The notes below the pieces were generated by a model. The model saw only the letters and a program-made list of their open reading frames with translations. It did no database searches and was not told the origin of the DNA. The translations under genes were made by a program, and so were the position numbers. DNA of 64,000 nucleotides from Kitasatospora phosalacinea (GTDB lineage Bacteria > Actinomycetota > Actinomycetes > Streptomycetales > Streptomycetaceae): contig NZ_JNWZ01000047.1 in the NCBI RefSeq assembly GCF_000716545.1, forward strand, positions 1-64,000, written 5' to 3'. The number at the start of each line of letters is the position of its first letter. Within the stretch, counting starts at the first letter, position 1. Shown piece by piece: positions 43,423 to 50,503 of the stretch.

Positions 43423-44271
43423 ATGGAACGCAGCACCGAGATCGCCGACTTCCTCCGCACCCGCCGCGCCGCGATCGCCCCGGAGGCGGCGGGGCTGCCC
43501 GCGGACGGCAGGGTGCGGCGGGTGCCCGGCCTGCGCCGCGACGAGGTGGCCCGGCTGGCCGGCGTCAGCACCGAGTACTACACGCGCCTGGAACAGGGCC
43601 GGGCCGGGCACCCGTCCGCCGAGGTGGTCCAGGCGCTGGCCCGCGCCCTGCGGCTCGACCACTCGGAGCGCGAACACCTCGCCGACCTGCTGCTGCCCGC
43701 CCCGCACGCGGCCCGCCGCGCCCCGGAACGGCCGCAGCGGGTCAGGCCGGGGCTGCACCTGATGCTGGAGACGCTGGCGCACGTCCCGGCGTTCGTCCTC
43801 GGCCGGCGCACCGACGTCCTGGCCGCCAACCGCCTGGCCCGGGAGATCCTCACCGACTTCGACGCGCTCCCGGCCACCCGCCGCAACATGGCCCGCTACT
43901 ACCTGCTCGACCCGCAGGCCCGCGAACGGGTCGGCGACTGGGCGACGATCGCCGCCGAGACGGTGGCCATGCTCCGCCTGGAGGCCGGCCGGTACCCCGA
44001 CGACCGCCGCCTCGCCGAGCTGATCGGCGAACTCACCCTGCGCTGTCCGGAGTTCACCACCTGGTGGAACGACCACCGGGTGCTCCGCCGCACCCACGGC
44101 GCCAAGCACTACGTCCACCCCCTGGTGGGAGACCTGCACTTCTCCTACGAGTCCTTCCAGGCCCCCGGCGACCCCGACCAGACGCTGTGCGTCTACTCCG
44201 TGGAACCCGCCTCCCCCACCGCCGACGCCCTGCGCCTGCTGGCCGGCTGGAGCGCCCCGGCCGCCACCTGA
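43423..44271 (+). CDS. XRE regulator with MmyB-like ligand-binding domain
   Basis: A 282-residue regulator. Helix-turn-helix at about 10-75 (RRVPGLRRDEVARLAGVSTE, YYTRLEQGRAGHPSAEVVQA), then a MmyB-like PAS fold at about 105-275 (VLGRRTDVLAANRLAREILT, CPEFTTWWNDHRV, KHYVHPLVGDLHFSYESFQA). MmyB-type proteins bind fatty acid-like ligands. It is divergent from the SDR at 42460-43248 and is probably its regulator. The ATG has no strong Shine-Dalgarno sequence, so a leaderless mRNA is possible. Confidence 0.9.
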   Translation: MERSTEIADFLRTRRAAIAPEAAGLPADGRVRRVPGLRRDEVARLAGVSTEYYTRLEQGRAGHPSAEVVQALARALRLDHSEREHLADLLLPAPHAARRAPERPQRVRPGLHLMLETLAHVPAFVLGRRTDVLAANRLAREILTDFDALPATRRNMARYYLLDPQARERVGDWATIAAETVAMLRLEAGRYPDDRRLAELIGELTLRCPEFTTWWNDHRVLRRTHGAKHYVHPLVGDLHFSYESFQAPGDPDQTLCVYSVEPASPTADALRLLAGWSAPAAT

Positions 44272-44317
44272 CTCCGCGCCACCTGGCTCCGCGCCGCCCG
44301 ACTCCGCGCCGCCGACG

Positions 44318-44828
44318 TCACACCGCCCGCCGGCGCCGCGGCATCCGTCGGCCGAACGCGGCCAGCGCGAACAGCACTCCGCCGGCCAGGAAGAACGGCT
44401 CGTACAGGAAGGTCGCGAAGCGGGCCGTCGCGTCCAGGTCGGTGGCCGACCGGTGGCCGAGGGCCAGGGCCGCCCAGTCCGGCACCGACGGGGCGGCGTG
44501 GACGACCAGCAGGACGGCGGTGCCCCGGGCGGCGAGCAGGAGGCGGTGGGCCGGTATTCGGGCGCCCGGGGCGGGCCAGTGCCAGCGCCAGCGCGGCGGC
44601 CGCCGCGCACAGCGGCACCGCCGCGACGTCCACGACCAGCAGCGGGGTGTCGTCCAGGACGGACAGGCCGTCGGGCAGACCGGCCCGGCCGCCCAACAGC
44701 CAGTACAGGTGCACCAGCGAGAACAGGGCGGACCAGGCGGCGGCCGCGTAGGCCGCGTAGGCCGGGCGGGCGGCGGGGGCGGCGGGGGCGGCGCGGAGGT
44801 GAGGGGCGGTGGGAGTCGTCCGGGTCAT
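44318..44828 (-). pseudogene. Frameshifted four-helix membrane protein (DUF3995-like)
   Basis: From ATG 44828 the first frame encodes AAAAWSALFSLVHLYWLLGG and a second helix (LVVDVAAVPLCAAAAALALA) before losing character in a Pro/Arg run. A different frame then resumes with PAHRLLLAARGTAVLLVVHA, LDATARFATFLYEPFFLAGG and VLFALAAFGRRMPRRRRAV before TGA. Joined, they give about 169 residues with four membrane helices, the DUF3995-like pattern. The span is 511 bases, one more than a multiple of three, so a single extra base in the G/C run around 44560-44575 explains it. It may be a true pseudogene or a sequencing error in that run. Confidence 0.75.
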
Positions 44829-44943
44829 GGTTCGATCCTGCCCCCGCCCGGAGCCGCAAGGATCCTCCGCACGTCCATGGTTGACGCACCGTCAGGTGGA
44901 TGCCGGGGTCGTCCGAACGGCCGACCCCGACCCCGGGGAACCC

Positions 44944-45756
44944 TCAGTACTCCTCGGGGGCCAGGTCGGGGAACTCCTCCAGGAGCAGCCGCGGCAGCCC
45001 CGGGACGGTCCACTCCCCGCACAGGTCGATCGCGGCCTGCGCGACCGCCTCCTCGAAATCCTCGAACGCGCCCGAGAGTTCGGCGGGCATCGGCAGCCCG
45101 CGGGAGTTCAGCTCGGCCAGGTTGCGGTAGCTGCGCCGCATCAGGCCCTGCTCCAGCAGCCGCCGGGCCCCGTCGGTGGAGACCCCGATCAGCAGCGGGC
45201 GCCCCGGCTGGTCCCAGTTGCCGTCCCCGTCCAGGCCGGGCGCCCGGTCGAAGGCGGCGAACCGCTCCTCCTCCGGCAGCTCCCGGAACGCCGCCAGCCA
45301 CTCCCGCACCCGGCCGAGGTCGCCGGTCGGCACCCCGTCCGCGCGCAGCAGCAGCGCGTACAGCCGGGGCCAGGTCACCAGGTCGGAGCGGCGCAGCAGG
45401 GTGAGCAGCACCTCGCCCTGCCAGTCCGCCTCGGCGCGCAGCTTCTCCGCGCGCTTGGCGTTCAGCCGGCGGGCCGCCCGCTGCCACTCGATCAGCAGCC
45501 GCACCGCCGCCGGGTACCGGGCCGGGTCGCCGTCCGGCTGCACGTACAGGTGCAGCTGCTCGTACAGCAGGTGCTCCAGCACCGGGGAGGACAGCTCGGG
45601 GAGGCCGTCGTGCAGCCGGGCCCCGCCCAGCTCCAGCAGCGTCAGCACCGTCCGCACCGCGGGTTCGGGCACCGGGTCGAGGCCCGCTCCGGCCGCCCAG
45701 TCCAGCAGGTCGGCGGCGCGGGTGCGGGGCAGCAGGTGCAGGTCTTCGTCGTCCAC
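44944..45756 (-). CDS. Hypothetical soluble protein, 270 residues
   Basis: A predicted soluble, mostly helical protein from GTG 45756. The sequence is acidic and Leu-rich (RAADLLDWAAGAGLDPVPEP, AAVRLLIEWQRAARRLNAKR) and ends ...PRLLLEEFPDLAPEEY. No signal, membrane segment or family motif is recognised. Third-position GC is typical of a real gene, and it is divergent from an acetyltransferase 51 bases away. The start is uncertain because no strong ribosome site is present. Confidence 0.7.
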   Translation of the reverse strand: MDDEDLHLLPRTRAADLLDWAAGAGLDPVPEPAVRTVLTLLELGGARLHDGLPELSSPVLEHLLYEQLHLYVQPDGDPARYPAAVRLLIEWQRAARRLNAKRAEKLRAEADWQGEVLLTLLRRSDLVTWPRLYALLLRADGVPTGDLGRVREWLAAFRELPEEERFAAFDRAPGLDGDGNWDQPGRPLLIGVSTDGARRLLEQGLMRRSYRNLAELNSRGLPMPAELSGAFEDFEEAVAQAAIDLCGEWTVPGLPRLLLEEFPDLAPEEY

Positions 45757-45807
45757 CCCCGGTACGGTAGCCGGTCGCCGCGGGGGCGCCCGGTAGGGTC
45801 GGCGGCC

Positions 45808-46380
45808 ATGGAGACCCTCCGGCTGGCCGGCCCCCGCCTCACCCTGCGGGAGTACCGGCACACCCCGGAGGAGGTGGCCGCGCTGCACGCCGTGCACGGC
45901 GACCCCGAGACGGTCCGCCACCTGCCGTTCGGCGTCCGGGACTTCGAGGACTGCGCCGACCAGCTCGAGCTGTACCTCGAAGCGGCCGAGGAGGAGCCCC
46001 GGACGCACTACCGGCTGGCCGTCGACGACCCGGCGGGGGAGCCGGTCGGCCAGGCCGCGCTCACCCGCGAGGGCGAGCACGCCGCCTGGCTCGGCTGCGT
46101 CCTGCGCCGCGACACCTGGGGCCGGGGCCACGCCGCCGAGGTCACCGCGCTGCTGTGCCTGCTCGGCTTCGAGACCCTCGGCCTGTACCGGCTGGCCGCC
46201 CGCTGCGACCCGGCCAACACCGCCTCGGTGAAGGTCCTGACCAGGGCCGGTTTCCGGTACGAGGGACGGATCCGGGCCGAGTCGCACCGGGACGGCGCCT
46301 GGCACGACGCGCTGCAGTACTCGCTGCTCGCCCCCGAGTGGAGCGGCCCGTCCTGGCGGCGCGCGGGGGCGGGCCACTGA
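45808..46380 (+). CDS. GNAT-family N-acetyltransferase
   Basis: A 190-residue RimJ/RimL-type acetyltransferase: LAGPRLTLREYRHTPEEVAA opening, LGCVLRRDTWGRGHAAEVTA acetyl-CoA loop, and CDPANTASVKVLTRAGFRYE closing motif with Asn-x-x-Ser. Cytoplasmic. Substrate unknown. It starts 51 bases from the divergent hypothetical gene; GGTAGGGTCGG before the ATG is a fair ribosome site. Confidence 0.88.
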   Translation: METLRLAGPRLTLREYRHTPEEVAALHAVHGDPETVRHLPFGVRDFEDCADQLELYLEAAEEEPRTHYRLAVDDPAGEPVGQAALTREGEHAAWLGCVLRRDTWGRGHAAEVTALLCLLGFETLGLYRLAARCDPANTASVKVLTRAGFRYEGRIRAESHRDGAWHDALQYSLLAPEWSGPSWRRAGAGH

Positions 46381-46526
46381 GCCCGCCCCCAGGGAGAACC
46401 GGGGGTTAACCCCACCACGAAGTCGGCAGCAGGCGTCATTACGCCGGACCGGACGGCGCGGCAGATTGGTACTCGTGCCCGGCACCGCCGACCGGCGGAG
46501 CCGCCCGACGACCCGAAGGACCGCGG

Positions 46527-47225
46527 ATGTCCACCGCTGCGTACCCCGCCACCGCCCCCGGCGGCCACCCCGACCGGCCCGGGTTCTGGCGCGCCCCGTT
46601 CTCCCGGGAGACCTTCCAGGAGTTCGGCTTCGTGCTCACCGGCCTGCCGATGGCCGTGCTCGGCTTCACCCTGGTCGTCACGCTCTTCTGCACCGGCCTC
46701 GGCCTCGCCGTGACGGTCATCGGCCTGCCCGTCCTCGCCCTGCTGCTGGCCGTCGCCCGCGGCCTCGGCGGCGCCGAACGGCTGCGGATCCGCACCATGC
46801 TCGGCGAGGAACTGCCCGCCCCACCGGAGCTGACGGTCCGCCGGGAGGGCGCCTGGGGCCGGATCACCGCCCGGCTGGCCGACCCGGCCGGCTGGAAGGC
46901 CGCGGTGCACCAGTTCGCGATGCTGCCCTGGGCGATCTTCAGCTTCACGGTCTCCACCGTCTTCTTCACCCTCGGCTGGTCACTCGCCCTCTTCCCCGTC
47001 TACCAGTGGGTGTTCCGCCGCTACACCCCCTGGGACGGCTACCGGGTCGCCGAATGGACCACTTCGGACGGCGCCCACCACGTCTACGAGATCACCTCGC
47101 TCTGGCAGATCGCCGGCGTCTGCCTGCTCGGCCTGGTCGTCCTCTTCCTCACCCCGCACCTGATCCGCGGCCTGACCGGCGTCAACCGGTTCGCCGCCCG
47201 GGCCCTGCTCTCCAGCACCGACTGA
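46527..47225 (+). CDS. Stand-alone sensor-domain membrane protein
   Basis: A 232-residue membrane protein with two hydrophobic hairpins: FVLTGLPMAVLGFTLVVTLF and GLGLAVTVIGLPVLALLLAV, then AMLPWAIFSFTVSTVFFTLG and SLWQIAGVCLLGLVVLFLTP. This is the putative sensor domain usually fused to the N-terminus of actinobacterial NarL-type histidine kinases, where it precedes HisKA_3. Here it ends in ALLSSTD with no kinase part and no kinase gene nearby. It may be a solitary signalling or transport-like protein. Directly downstream is a 13-base tandem repeat. Confidence 0.82.
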   Translation: MSTAAYPATAPGGHPDRPGFWRAPFSRETFQEFGFVLTGLPMAVLGFTLVVTLFCTGLGLAVTVIGLPVLALLLAVARGLGGAERLRIRTMLGEELPAPPELTVRREGAWGRITARLADPAGWKAAVHQFAMLPWAIFSFTVSTVFFTLGWSLALFPVYQWVFRRYTPWDGYRVAEWTTSDGAHHVYEITSLWQIAGVCLLGLVVLFLTPHLIRGLTGVNRFAARALLSSTD

Positions 47226-47227
47226 GA

Positions 47228-47275
47228 CCACCGACCGGCCCCACCGACCGGCCCCACCGACCGGCCCCACCGACT
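47228..47275. repeat. Tandem 13-base repeat downstream of the sensor-domain gene
   Basis: Three exact copies of CCACCGACCGGCC (47228-47240, 47241-47253, 47254-47266) and a partial fourth follow the stop codon. The motif ACCGACTGAGACC occurs once overlapping the stop codon region and again right after the array, as if the repeat grew from the gene end. It may be a slippage product; no hairpin is obvious. Confidence 0.8.
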
Positions 47276-47397
47276 GAGACCGCTGGCCGGGACCACCGAC
47301 CGGACCAGCGACTGAACGTGCGACACCCCCGGGCCCGTGGTCGGATGACCACGGGCCCGGGCCGCACCCCGGGCCCGCCGAACGTCCGGAGGCCCCC

Positions 47398-48129
47398 GTG
47401 CGCCAGACCGCCCCGCCCAGGCCCGCGGCCGCCCAGCCCGTCCTGGTCACCTCCCGGCCGCTCGACGAGTACTGCGCCTGCTTCGGCCTCACCCGCGCCG
47501 AGCTCGGCCGGCTGACCGGCCCCGTCCTCGACTGCCCCGGCGGCGCCGCCGCCCTCGCCGCCGAGGCCCGCGAACTCGGCTGCGAGGTGGTCGCCGCCGA
47601 CCCCGGCTACGCGCTCGGCCCGCACCGCCTCGCCGCGCTCGCCGCCGACGGCCGCGCCGTGATGGCCGACGCCATCCGGCGCGACCCCCGCGGCCACCTG
47701 CCCGCCGGCCGCCGGCGCCGCCCCGAGAAGTACCTGCGCAGCTGGGACCGCGCCCGCCGGCTGTTCGCCGCCGACGCCGCCGCCCGCCCCGAGCGCTACG
47801 TCGCCGCTGCGCTGCCCCGGCTCCCGTTCGCCGACGGCACCTTCGCCCTCACCCTCAGCTCCTACCTGCTGTTCGCCTACCCGGCCGTCTTCGGCCCCGC
47901 CGAACAGCTCCGCGCGCTGCGCGAACTCGCCCGGGTCACCGCACCCGGCGGCGAGGCCCGGGTCTACCCCCTGTACGACGAACGCGGCCGCCCCTGCCCG
48001 CACCTGACCGAACTGCGCGCCGCCCTGCGCCACCACCGCATCGCCAGCCGCGTCCTGCGCACCGGCCCGGGCGGCCGCGTCCTCGTCCTGCGGGCGCGCC
48101 CGGCTAGGCCCCGGCCCCGGCCCCGGTGA
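47398..48129 (+). CDS. Class I SAM-dependent methyltransferase-like protein
   Basis: A 243-residue protein with a Rossmann-type methyltransferase pattern: VLDCPGGAAALAAEARELGC as motif I, EVVAADPGYAL with the acidic ribose-binding residue, FADGTFALTLSSYLLFAYPA as motif IV/post-I region, and ELARVTAPGGEARVYPLYDE. A basic central part (RRDPRGHLPAGRRRRPEKYL) may bind substrate. GTG 47398 has GGAGG before it. Its last 26 bases overlap the convergent MerR gene. Substrate unknown. Confidence 0.8.
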   Translation: MRQTAPPRPAAAQPVLVTSRPLDEYCACFGLTRAELGRLTGPVLDCPGGAAALAAEARELGCEVVAADPGYALGPHRLAALAADGRAVMADAIRRDPRGHLPAGRRRRPEKYLRSWDRARRLFAADAAARPERYVAAALPRLPFADGTFALTLSSYLLFAYPAVFGPAEQLRALRELARVTAPGGEARVYPLYDERGRPCPHLTELRAALRHHRIASRVLRTGPGGRVLVLRARPARPRPRPR

Positions 48130-48481
48130 GCGCGCGCACCGCCCCCAGGTAGGCGCCCACCGCGTCCCGGCTGCGGGACAGGCACTCCACCCGCTCGACC
48201 AGCTGCCGGTACTCGCGCTCCAGCGCGGCCAGCGTCTGGGGCGCGGCGTCACGGACGTGGAACTGCCCGTCCAGCAGGCAGGGCAGCACCGTGCGGATGG
48301 TGCGGGTGGACAGGCCGGAGGCCAGCAGCGAGCGGATCTGCCGGACGCGCTCCACCAGCGCCTCGTCGTACTCCCGGTAGCCGTTCGCGGACCGCCCCGG
48401 CTTCAGCAGCCCCTGCTCCTCGTAGTAGCGCAGCAGCCGGGGCGCCACCCCCGTCCGGGCCGCCAGTTCGCCGATCCGCAC
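48104..48481 (-). CDS. MerR-family regulator
   Basis: A 125-residue MerR protein: VRIGELAARTGVAPRLLRYY and EEQGLLKPGRSANGYREYDE give the winged helix-turn-helix, followed by a dimerisation helix (TLAALEREYRQLVERVECLS). No metal-binding cysteine loop is seen, so it is of the drug- or stress-sensing type. GTG 48481 has GGGGGAA before it. It is divergent from an MFS exporter with a perfect palindrome between, implying that it controls that exporter. Confidence 0.9.
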   Translation of the reverse strand: MRIGELAARTGVAPRLLRYYEEQGLLKPGRSANGYREYDEALVERVRQIRSLLASGLSTRTIRTVLPCLLDGQFHVRDAAPQTLAALEREYRQLVERVECLSRSRDAVGAYLGAVRALTGAGAGA

Positions 48482-48510
48482 AGCTTCCCCCGTCCTCGGG
48501 AAGGACTTGA

Positions 48511-48530
48511 CTCTCACACCGGTGTGAGAG
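48511..48530. promoter_or_regulatory. Perfect MerR operator between merR-type and MFS genes
   Basis: CTCTCACACC (48511-48520) and GGTGTGAGAG (48521-48530) form an exact dyad. On the plus strand TTGACT (48507-48512) could be the -35, and with a 19-base spacer the -10 would be TCGACC (48532-48537). That elongated spacer with the dyad inside is the classic MerR promoter layout. The MFS ATG at 48546 would then be leaderless or nearly so. Confidence 0.85.
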
Positions 48531-48545
48531 TTCGACCATACCGGC

Positions 48546-49883
48546 ATGGCAACCACGCACCCCGAAACCCGCACCCGGGCGGGGGCCGCGGCCGGAGCCC
48601 CGCGCCTGCGCTGGTCCCCGCTGCTGGCCCTGGCCACCGCCGCCTTCCTCGGCATCGTCACCGAGGCGCTGCCCGCCGGCGTCCTCCCCGAGATGGCCCG
48701 CGACCTGCGGGTCGGCGAATCCGCGATGGGCCAGTCGCTGACCGGCTACGCCCTCGCCACCGGCCTGTCCGCGATCCCGCTGGCCCGGGCCACCGCGCAC
48801 TGGTCCCGCAAGCGGCTGGTGCTCGCCGCCGTCGCCGTCCTGCTGCTGGCCGACGCCGTCACCGCGCTCTCCCCGTCCTACCCGCTCACCATGGCCGTCC
48901 GGATCGCCGCCGGCGTCGCCGTCGCCGCGATCTGGGCCGAACTCGTCGGCTACGCCCGCCGGCTGACCCCGCCCGAACTGCACGGCCGGGCCATCGCCGT
49001 CACCGGCCTCGGCGTGCCGCTCGCGCTCTCCCTCGGCATCCCGCTCGGCACCTGGTCCGGCCGGCTGATCGGCTGGCGGCCCACCTTCGCGCTGGTCGCC
49101 GTCCTCGCCGCCGCCCTGCTGCTGTGGATCGCCGCCGCCGTCCCCGACGCCCTCGGCCGCCGCCGCGGCGACCGCCCCGAACCCGTCCGCGCCGCGCTCC
49201 GGCTGCCCGGCGTCCGGCCCGTGCTGTTCGTCACCGGCGCGTACGTCCTCGCCCACAACGTCCTCTACACGTACGTCGCCGCGCTGCTCGACCACTCCGG
49301 CGCGGCCGGCCGCCGCGACCTGCCGCTGCTCGTCCTCGGGCTCGCCTCGGTGCTCGGCCTCGCCGTCACCGGCCTGCTGGTCGACCGGCGGCTGCGGCAC
49401 CTCATGCTCGCCGCCACCGCCGCGTTCCTCGCCGCCGCCGGGCTCCTGCTGCTGCCCGCCCCCGCCGCGCCCCTGGTCCTGCTGGCCGCCGCGCTCTGGG
49501 GCCTCGGCTGGGGCAGCGCCGCCCCGCTCTTCCAGACCGCCGTCTCCGACGCCGGCGGCGAGCGCGGCCAGACCCTGCTGGTCGCCACCTGGAACACCTC
49601 GATGGGCCTCGGCGGCGCCACCGGCGGCCTCCTGCTCGACCTGCTCGGCCCCGGCTCCTTCCCCTGGTTCGCCCTCGCCCTGCTGGTCCCCGTCCTCACC
49701 GTCACCGCCCTGGCCCGCCGCCACGGCTTCCCGCCCCGCCGCGACGCGACCACCCCCGGGACCGCCCCCGCGACCGCCCCCGGGAACGCAGACGGCCCGC
49801 GGGCTGCTCCTCGGACCGCCGCCCCCTGGGGGGACGGCGACCGAGGCACCGGGGATGTGCCGGTGAGCCCGCGGGCCGGGTGA
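48546..49883 (+). CDS. MFS transporter (SotB/AraJ-like efflux)
   Basis: A 445-residue 12-helix MFS protein. ATAAFLGIVTEALPAGVLPE resembles the first helix of the SotB/DHA1 sugar- and drug-efflux group, and IWAELVGYARRLTPPELHGR with IPLGTWSGRLIGWRPTFALV matches the A-like motif and helices 4-5. It is controlled by the divergent MerR. The last 45 residues are an unusual Ala/Pro/Gly-rich tail (TPGTAPATAPGNADGPRAAP) whose codons coincide with nested inverted repeats on the opposite strand (49794-49877). Confidence 0.9.
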   Translation: MATTHPETRTRAGAAAGAPRLRWSPLLALATAAFLGIVTEALPAGVLPEMARDLRVGESAMGQSLTGYALATGLSAIPLARATAHWSRKRLVLAAVAVLLLADAVTALSPSYPLTMAVRIAAGVAVAAIWAELVGYARRLTPPELHGRAIAVTGLGVPLALSLGIPLGTWSGRLIGWRPTFALVAVLAAALLLWIAAAVPDALGRRRGDRPEPVRAALRLPGVRPVLFVTGAYVLAHNVLYTYVAALLDHSGAAGRRDLPLLVLGLASVLGLAVTGLLVDRRLRHLMLAATAAFLAAAGLLLLPAPAAPLVLLAAALWGLGWGSAAPLFQTAVSDAGGERGQTLLVATWNTSMGLGGATGGLLLDLLGPGSFPWFALALLVPVLTVTALARRHGFPPRRDATTPGTAPATAPGNADGPRAAPRTAAPWGDGDRGTGDVPVSPRAG

Positions 49884-50009
49884 CTGCTGGGAATTCGCCT
49901 GAGCCGGAGACCTGACGGCCTCACCACTGCACAGGCAGGGGCGGCTCTAGCGAGCAGCCACCTCACGCATCCTGAAGGAACTCAACTCAGGATCACCTCC
50001 TTTCAGTGT
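49805..50009 (-). ncRNA. Candidate small RNA gene with tiny reading frame and terminator
   Basis: The minus strand reads as a compact unit. A promoter (50016-50045) is followed by AAAGGAGGTGATCC (50003-49990), nearly perfectly complementary to the 16S rRNA 3' end. After that comes a tiny frame (49947-49985) and paired helices, for instance CTGAAAGG with CCTTCAG, which would cover the ribosome site, GGTGGCT with AGCCGCC, and GAGCC with GGCTC. The unit ends at a nested hairpin (inner arms 49809-49826 and 49831-49846; outer perfect 12-base arms 49794-49805 and 49866-49877). No gene on the same strand follows until 48481, so it is not a leader of a nearby gene. Ends are estimated. Confidence 0.5.
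49947..49985 (-). CDS. Tiny 12-residue reading frame (TTG start) within the candidate RNA
   Basis: TTG at 49985 lies ten bases after the GGAGG core of a near-perfect Shine-Dalgarno sequence. It reads LSSFRMREVAAR before TAG (initiating residue would be Met). An internal ATG (49970) gives the 7-residue form MREVAAR. The ribosome site is far stronger than any other in the window, which suggests real translation, perhaps as a sensor of translation rather than to make a product. Confidence 0.4.
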   Translation of the reverse strand: MSSFRMREVAAR

Positions 50010-50015
50010 GCGGCC

Positions 50016-50045
50016 ACCTTAGGCACCGTCCGCCGGACCAGGCAA
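50016..50045 (-). promoter_or_regulatory. Promoter of the candidate small RNA
   Basis: On the minus strand TTGCCT (50045-50040) and TAAGGT (50021-50016) are separated by 18 bases, a good match to the vegetative HrdB-type promoter. Transcription would begin about 50009, six bases before the AAAGGAGG sequence. Confidence 0.55.
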
Positions 50046-50067
50046 CGGATTTATTCGGCCAGACACG

Positions 50068-50102
50068 ACGAAGGCCCGGAGGCGGTGCCTCCGGGCCTTC
50101 GT
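50068..50102 (-). terminator. tRNA terminator hairpin, copy 1
   Basis: ACGAAGGCCCGGAGGC (50068-50083) and its exact complement (50087-50102) with a three-base loop, directly after the tRNA 3' end on the minus strand. This is the usual terminator form after actinomycete tRNA genes, here left behind with a half tRNA. Confidence 0.85.
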
Positions 50103-50112
50103 TGCTACTGAG

Positions 50113-50163
50113 TAGCGGGGACAGGATTTGAACCTGCGACCTCTGGGTTATGAGCCCAGCGAG
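50113..50163 (-). pseudogene. tRNA-Met (CAT) 3' half, copy 1
   Basis: The minus strand gives CTCGCTGGGCTCATAACCC (anticodon stem-loop with CAT), then the T-arm GGTTCAAATCC and the acceptor 3' strand CCCCGCTA. The anticodon arm with GGG:CCC pairs resembles initiator tRNA. The 5' acceptor strand (expected to be complementary to CCCCGC) and the D-arm are absent; the DNA beyond 50163 is unrelated coding-like sequence. No functional tRNA can be made. Confidence 0.85.
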
Positions 50164-50236
50164 GGTCCGCGGCGGGCTGCGGTTCGGGCCGCGGTTCGGG
50201 CAGCGGCTCACGGGGACGGTCGCCGCCGTCCGGGCG

Positions 50237-50396
50237 CCGGGGCGACCGGCGCCTTCGTCGACGTCGGCCCGCCGGTGGCCGGTTTCGTCCACGCCCTGCT
50301 GCTGCCCGAGGACGCGGAGCGCTGGCCGCGCGGGGGCGAGGGGGCGCGGAGGCCGAGTTCGAGGTCTGGTGGGCCGACGACCGGCGCGAGGAGTGA
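50237..50396 (+). pseudogene. Fragment of a decayed protein gene between the tRNA repeats
   Basis: One frame encodes TGAFVDVGPPVAGFVHALLL then PEDAERWPR, and another frame picks up with EAEFEVWWADDRREE and TGA at 50394-50396. Together they look like the C-terminal 45 residues of a small soluble protein with one frameshift between. There is no start or ribosome site, and the 5' portion is absent. The family is not recognised. Confidence 0.5.
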
Positions 50397-50407
50397 ACGC
50401 GGGCACG

Positions 50408-50442
50408 ACGAAGGCCCGGAGGCGGTGCCTCCGGGCCTTCGT
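50408..50442 (-). terminator. tRNA terminator hairpin, copy 2
   Basis: Same 16-base stem and three-base loop as at 50068-50102. Here it lies 45 bases beyond the prsW stop codon on the minus strand, so it now terminates prsW. Confidence 0.85.
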
Positions 50443-50452
50443 TGCTACTGAG

Positions 50453-50503
50453 TAGCGGGGACAGGATTTGAACCTGCGACCTCTGGGTTATGAGCCCAGC
50501 GAG
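50453..50503 (-). pseudogene. tRNA-Met (CAT) 3' half, copy 2
   Basis: Identical to the first copy: anticodon arm with CAT, T-arm and 3' acceptor strand are present; D-arm and 5' acceptor strand are missing. Beyond 50503 the sequence is the prsW coding region rather than the missing tRNA half. Confidence 0.85.

Larger units (their letters stand above)
50064..50163. repeat. 100-bp direct repeat, copy 1 (tRNA-Met 3' half plus terminator)
   Basis: Identical base for base to 50404-50503. The unit begins CACGACGAAGG, contains a tRNA terminator hairpin and the 3' half of a tRNA-Met gene, and stops abruptly at CCCAGCGAG in the anticodon stem. The flanks on both sides differ between the copies, so the duplication has sharp ends. 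Confidence 0.95.
50404..50503. repeat. 100-bp direct repeat, copy 2 (tRNA-Met 3' half plus terminator)
   Basis: Exact second copy of 50064-50163, offset 340 bases. Its tRNA-derived end runs into the 3' end of the prsW gene: the coding frame continues across the junction at 50503/50504 and uses TAA within the anticodon arm as stop. Confidence 0.95.

Noticed and set aside
47228..47275. CRISPR array
   Set aside because: Repeats are 13 bases, directly tandem, with no spacers and no cas genes. No other repeat-spacer pattern was seen in the window.
49981..50010. GGATCACCTCCTTTC on the plus strand looks like the 3' end of 16S rRNA
   Set aside because: Nothing else of 16S rRNA is present upstream. 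On the opposite strand the same bases form a strong Shine-Dalgarno sequence followed by a short frame, which explains them better.
50064..50503. Functional tRNA-Met genes
   Set aside because: The 5' acceptor strand and D-arm are missing in both copies, so no cloverleaf can form.
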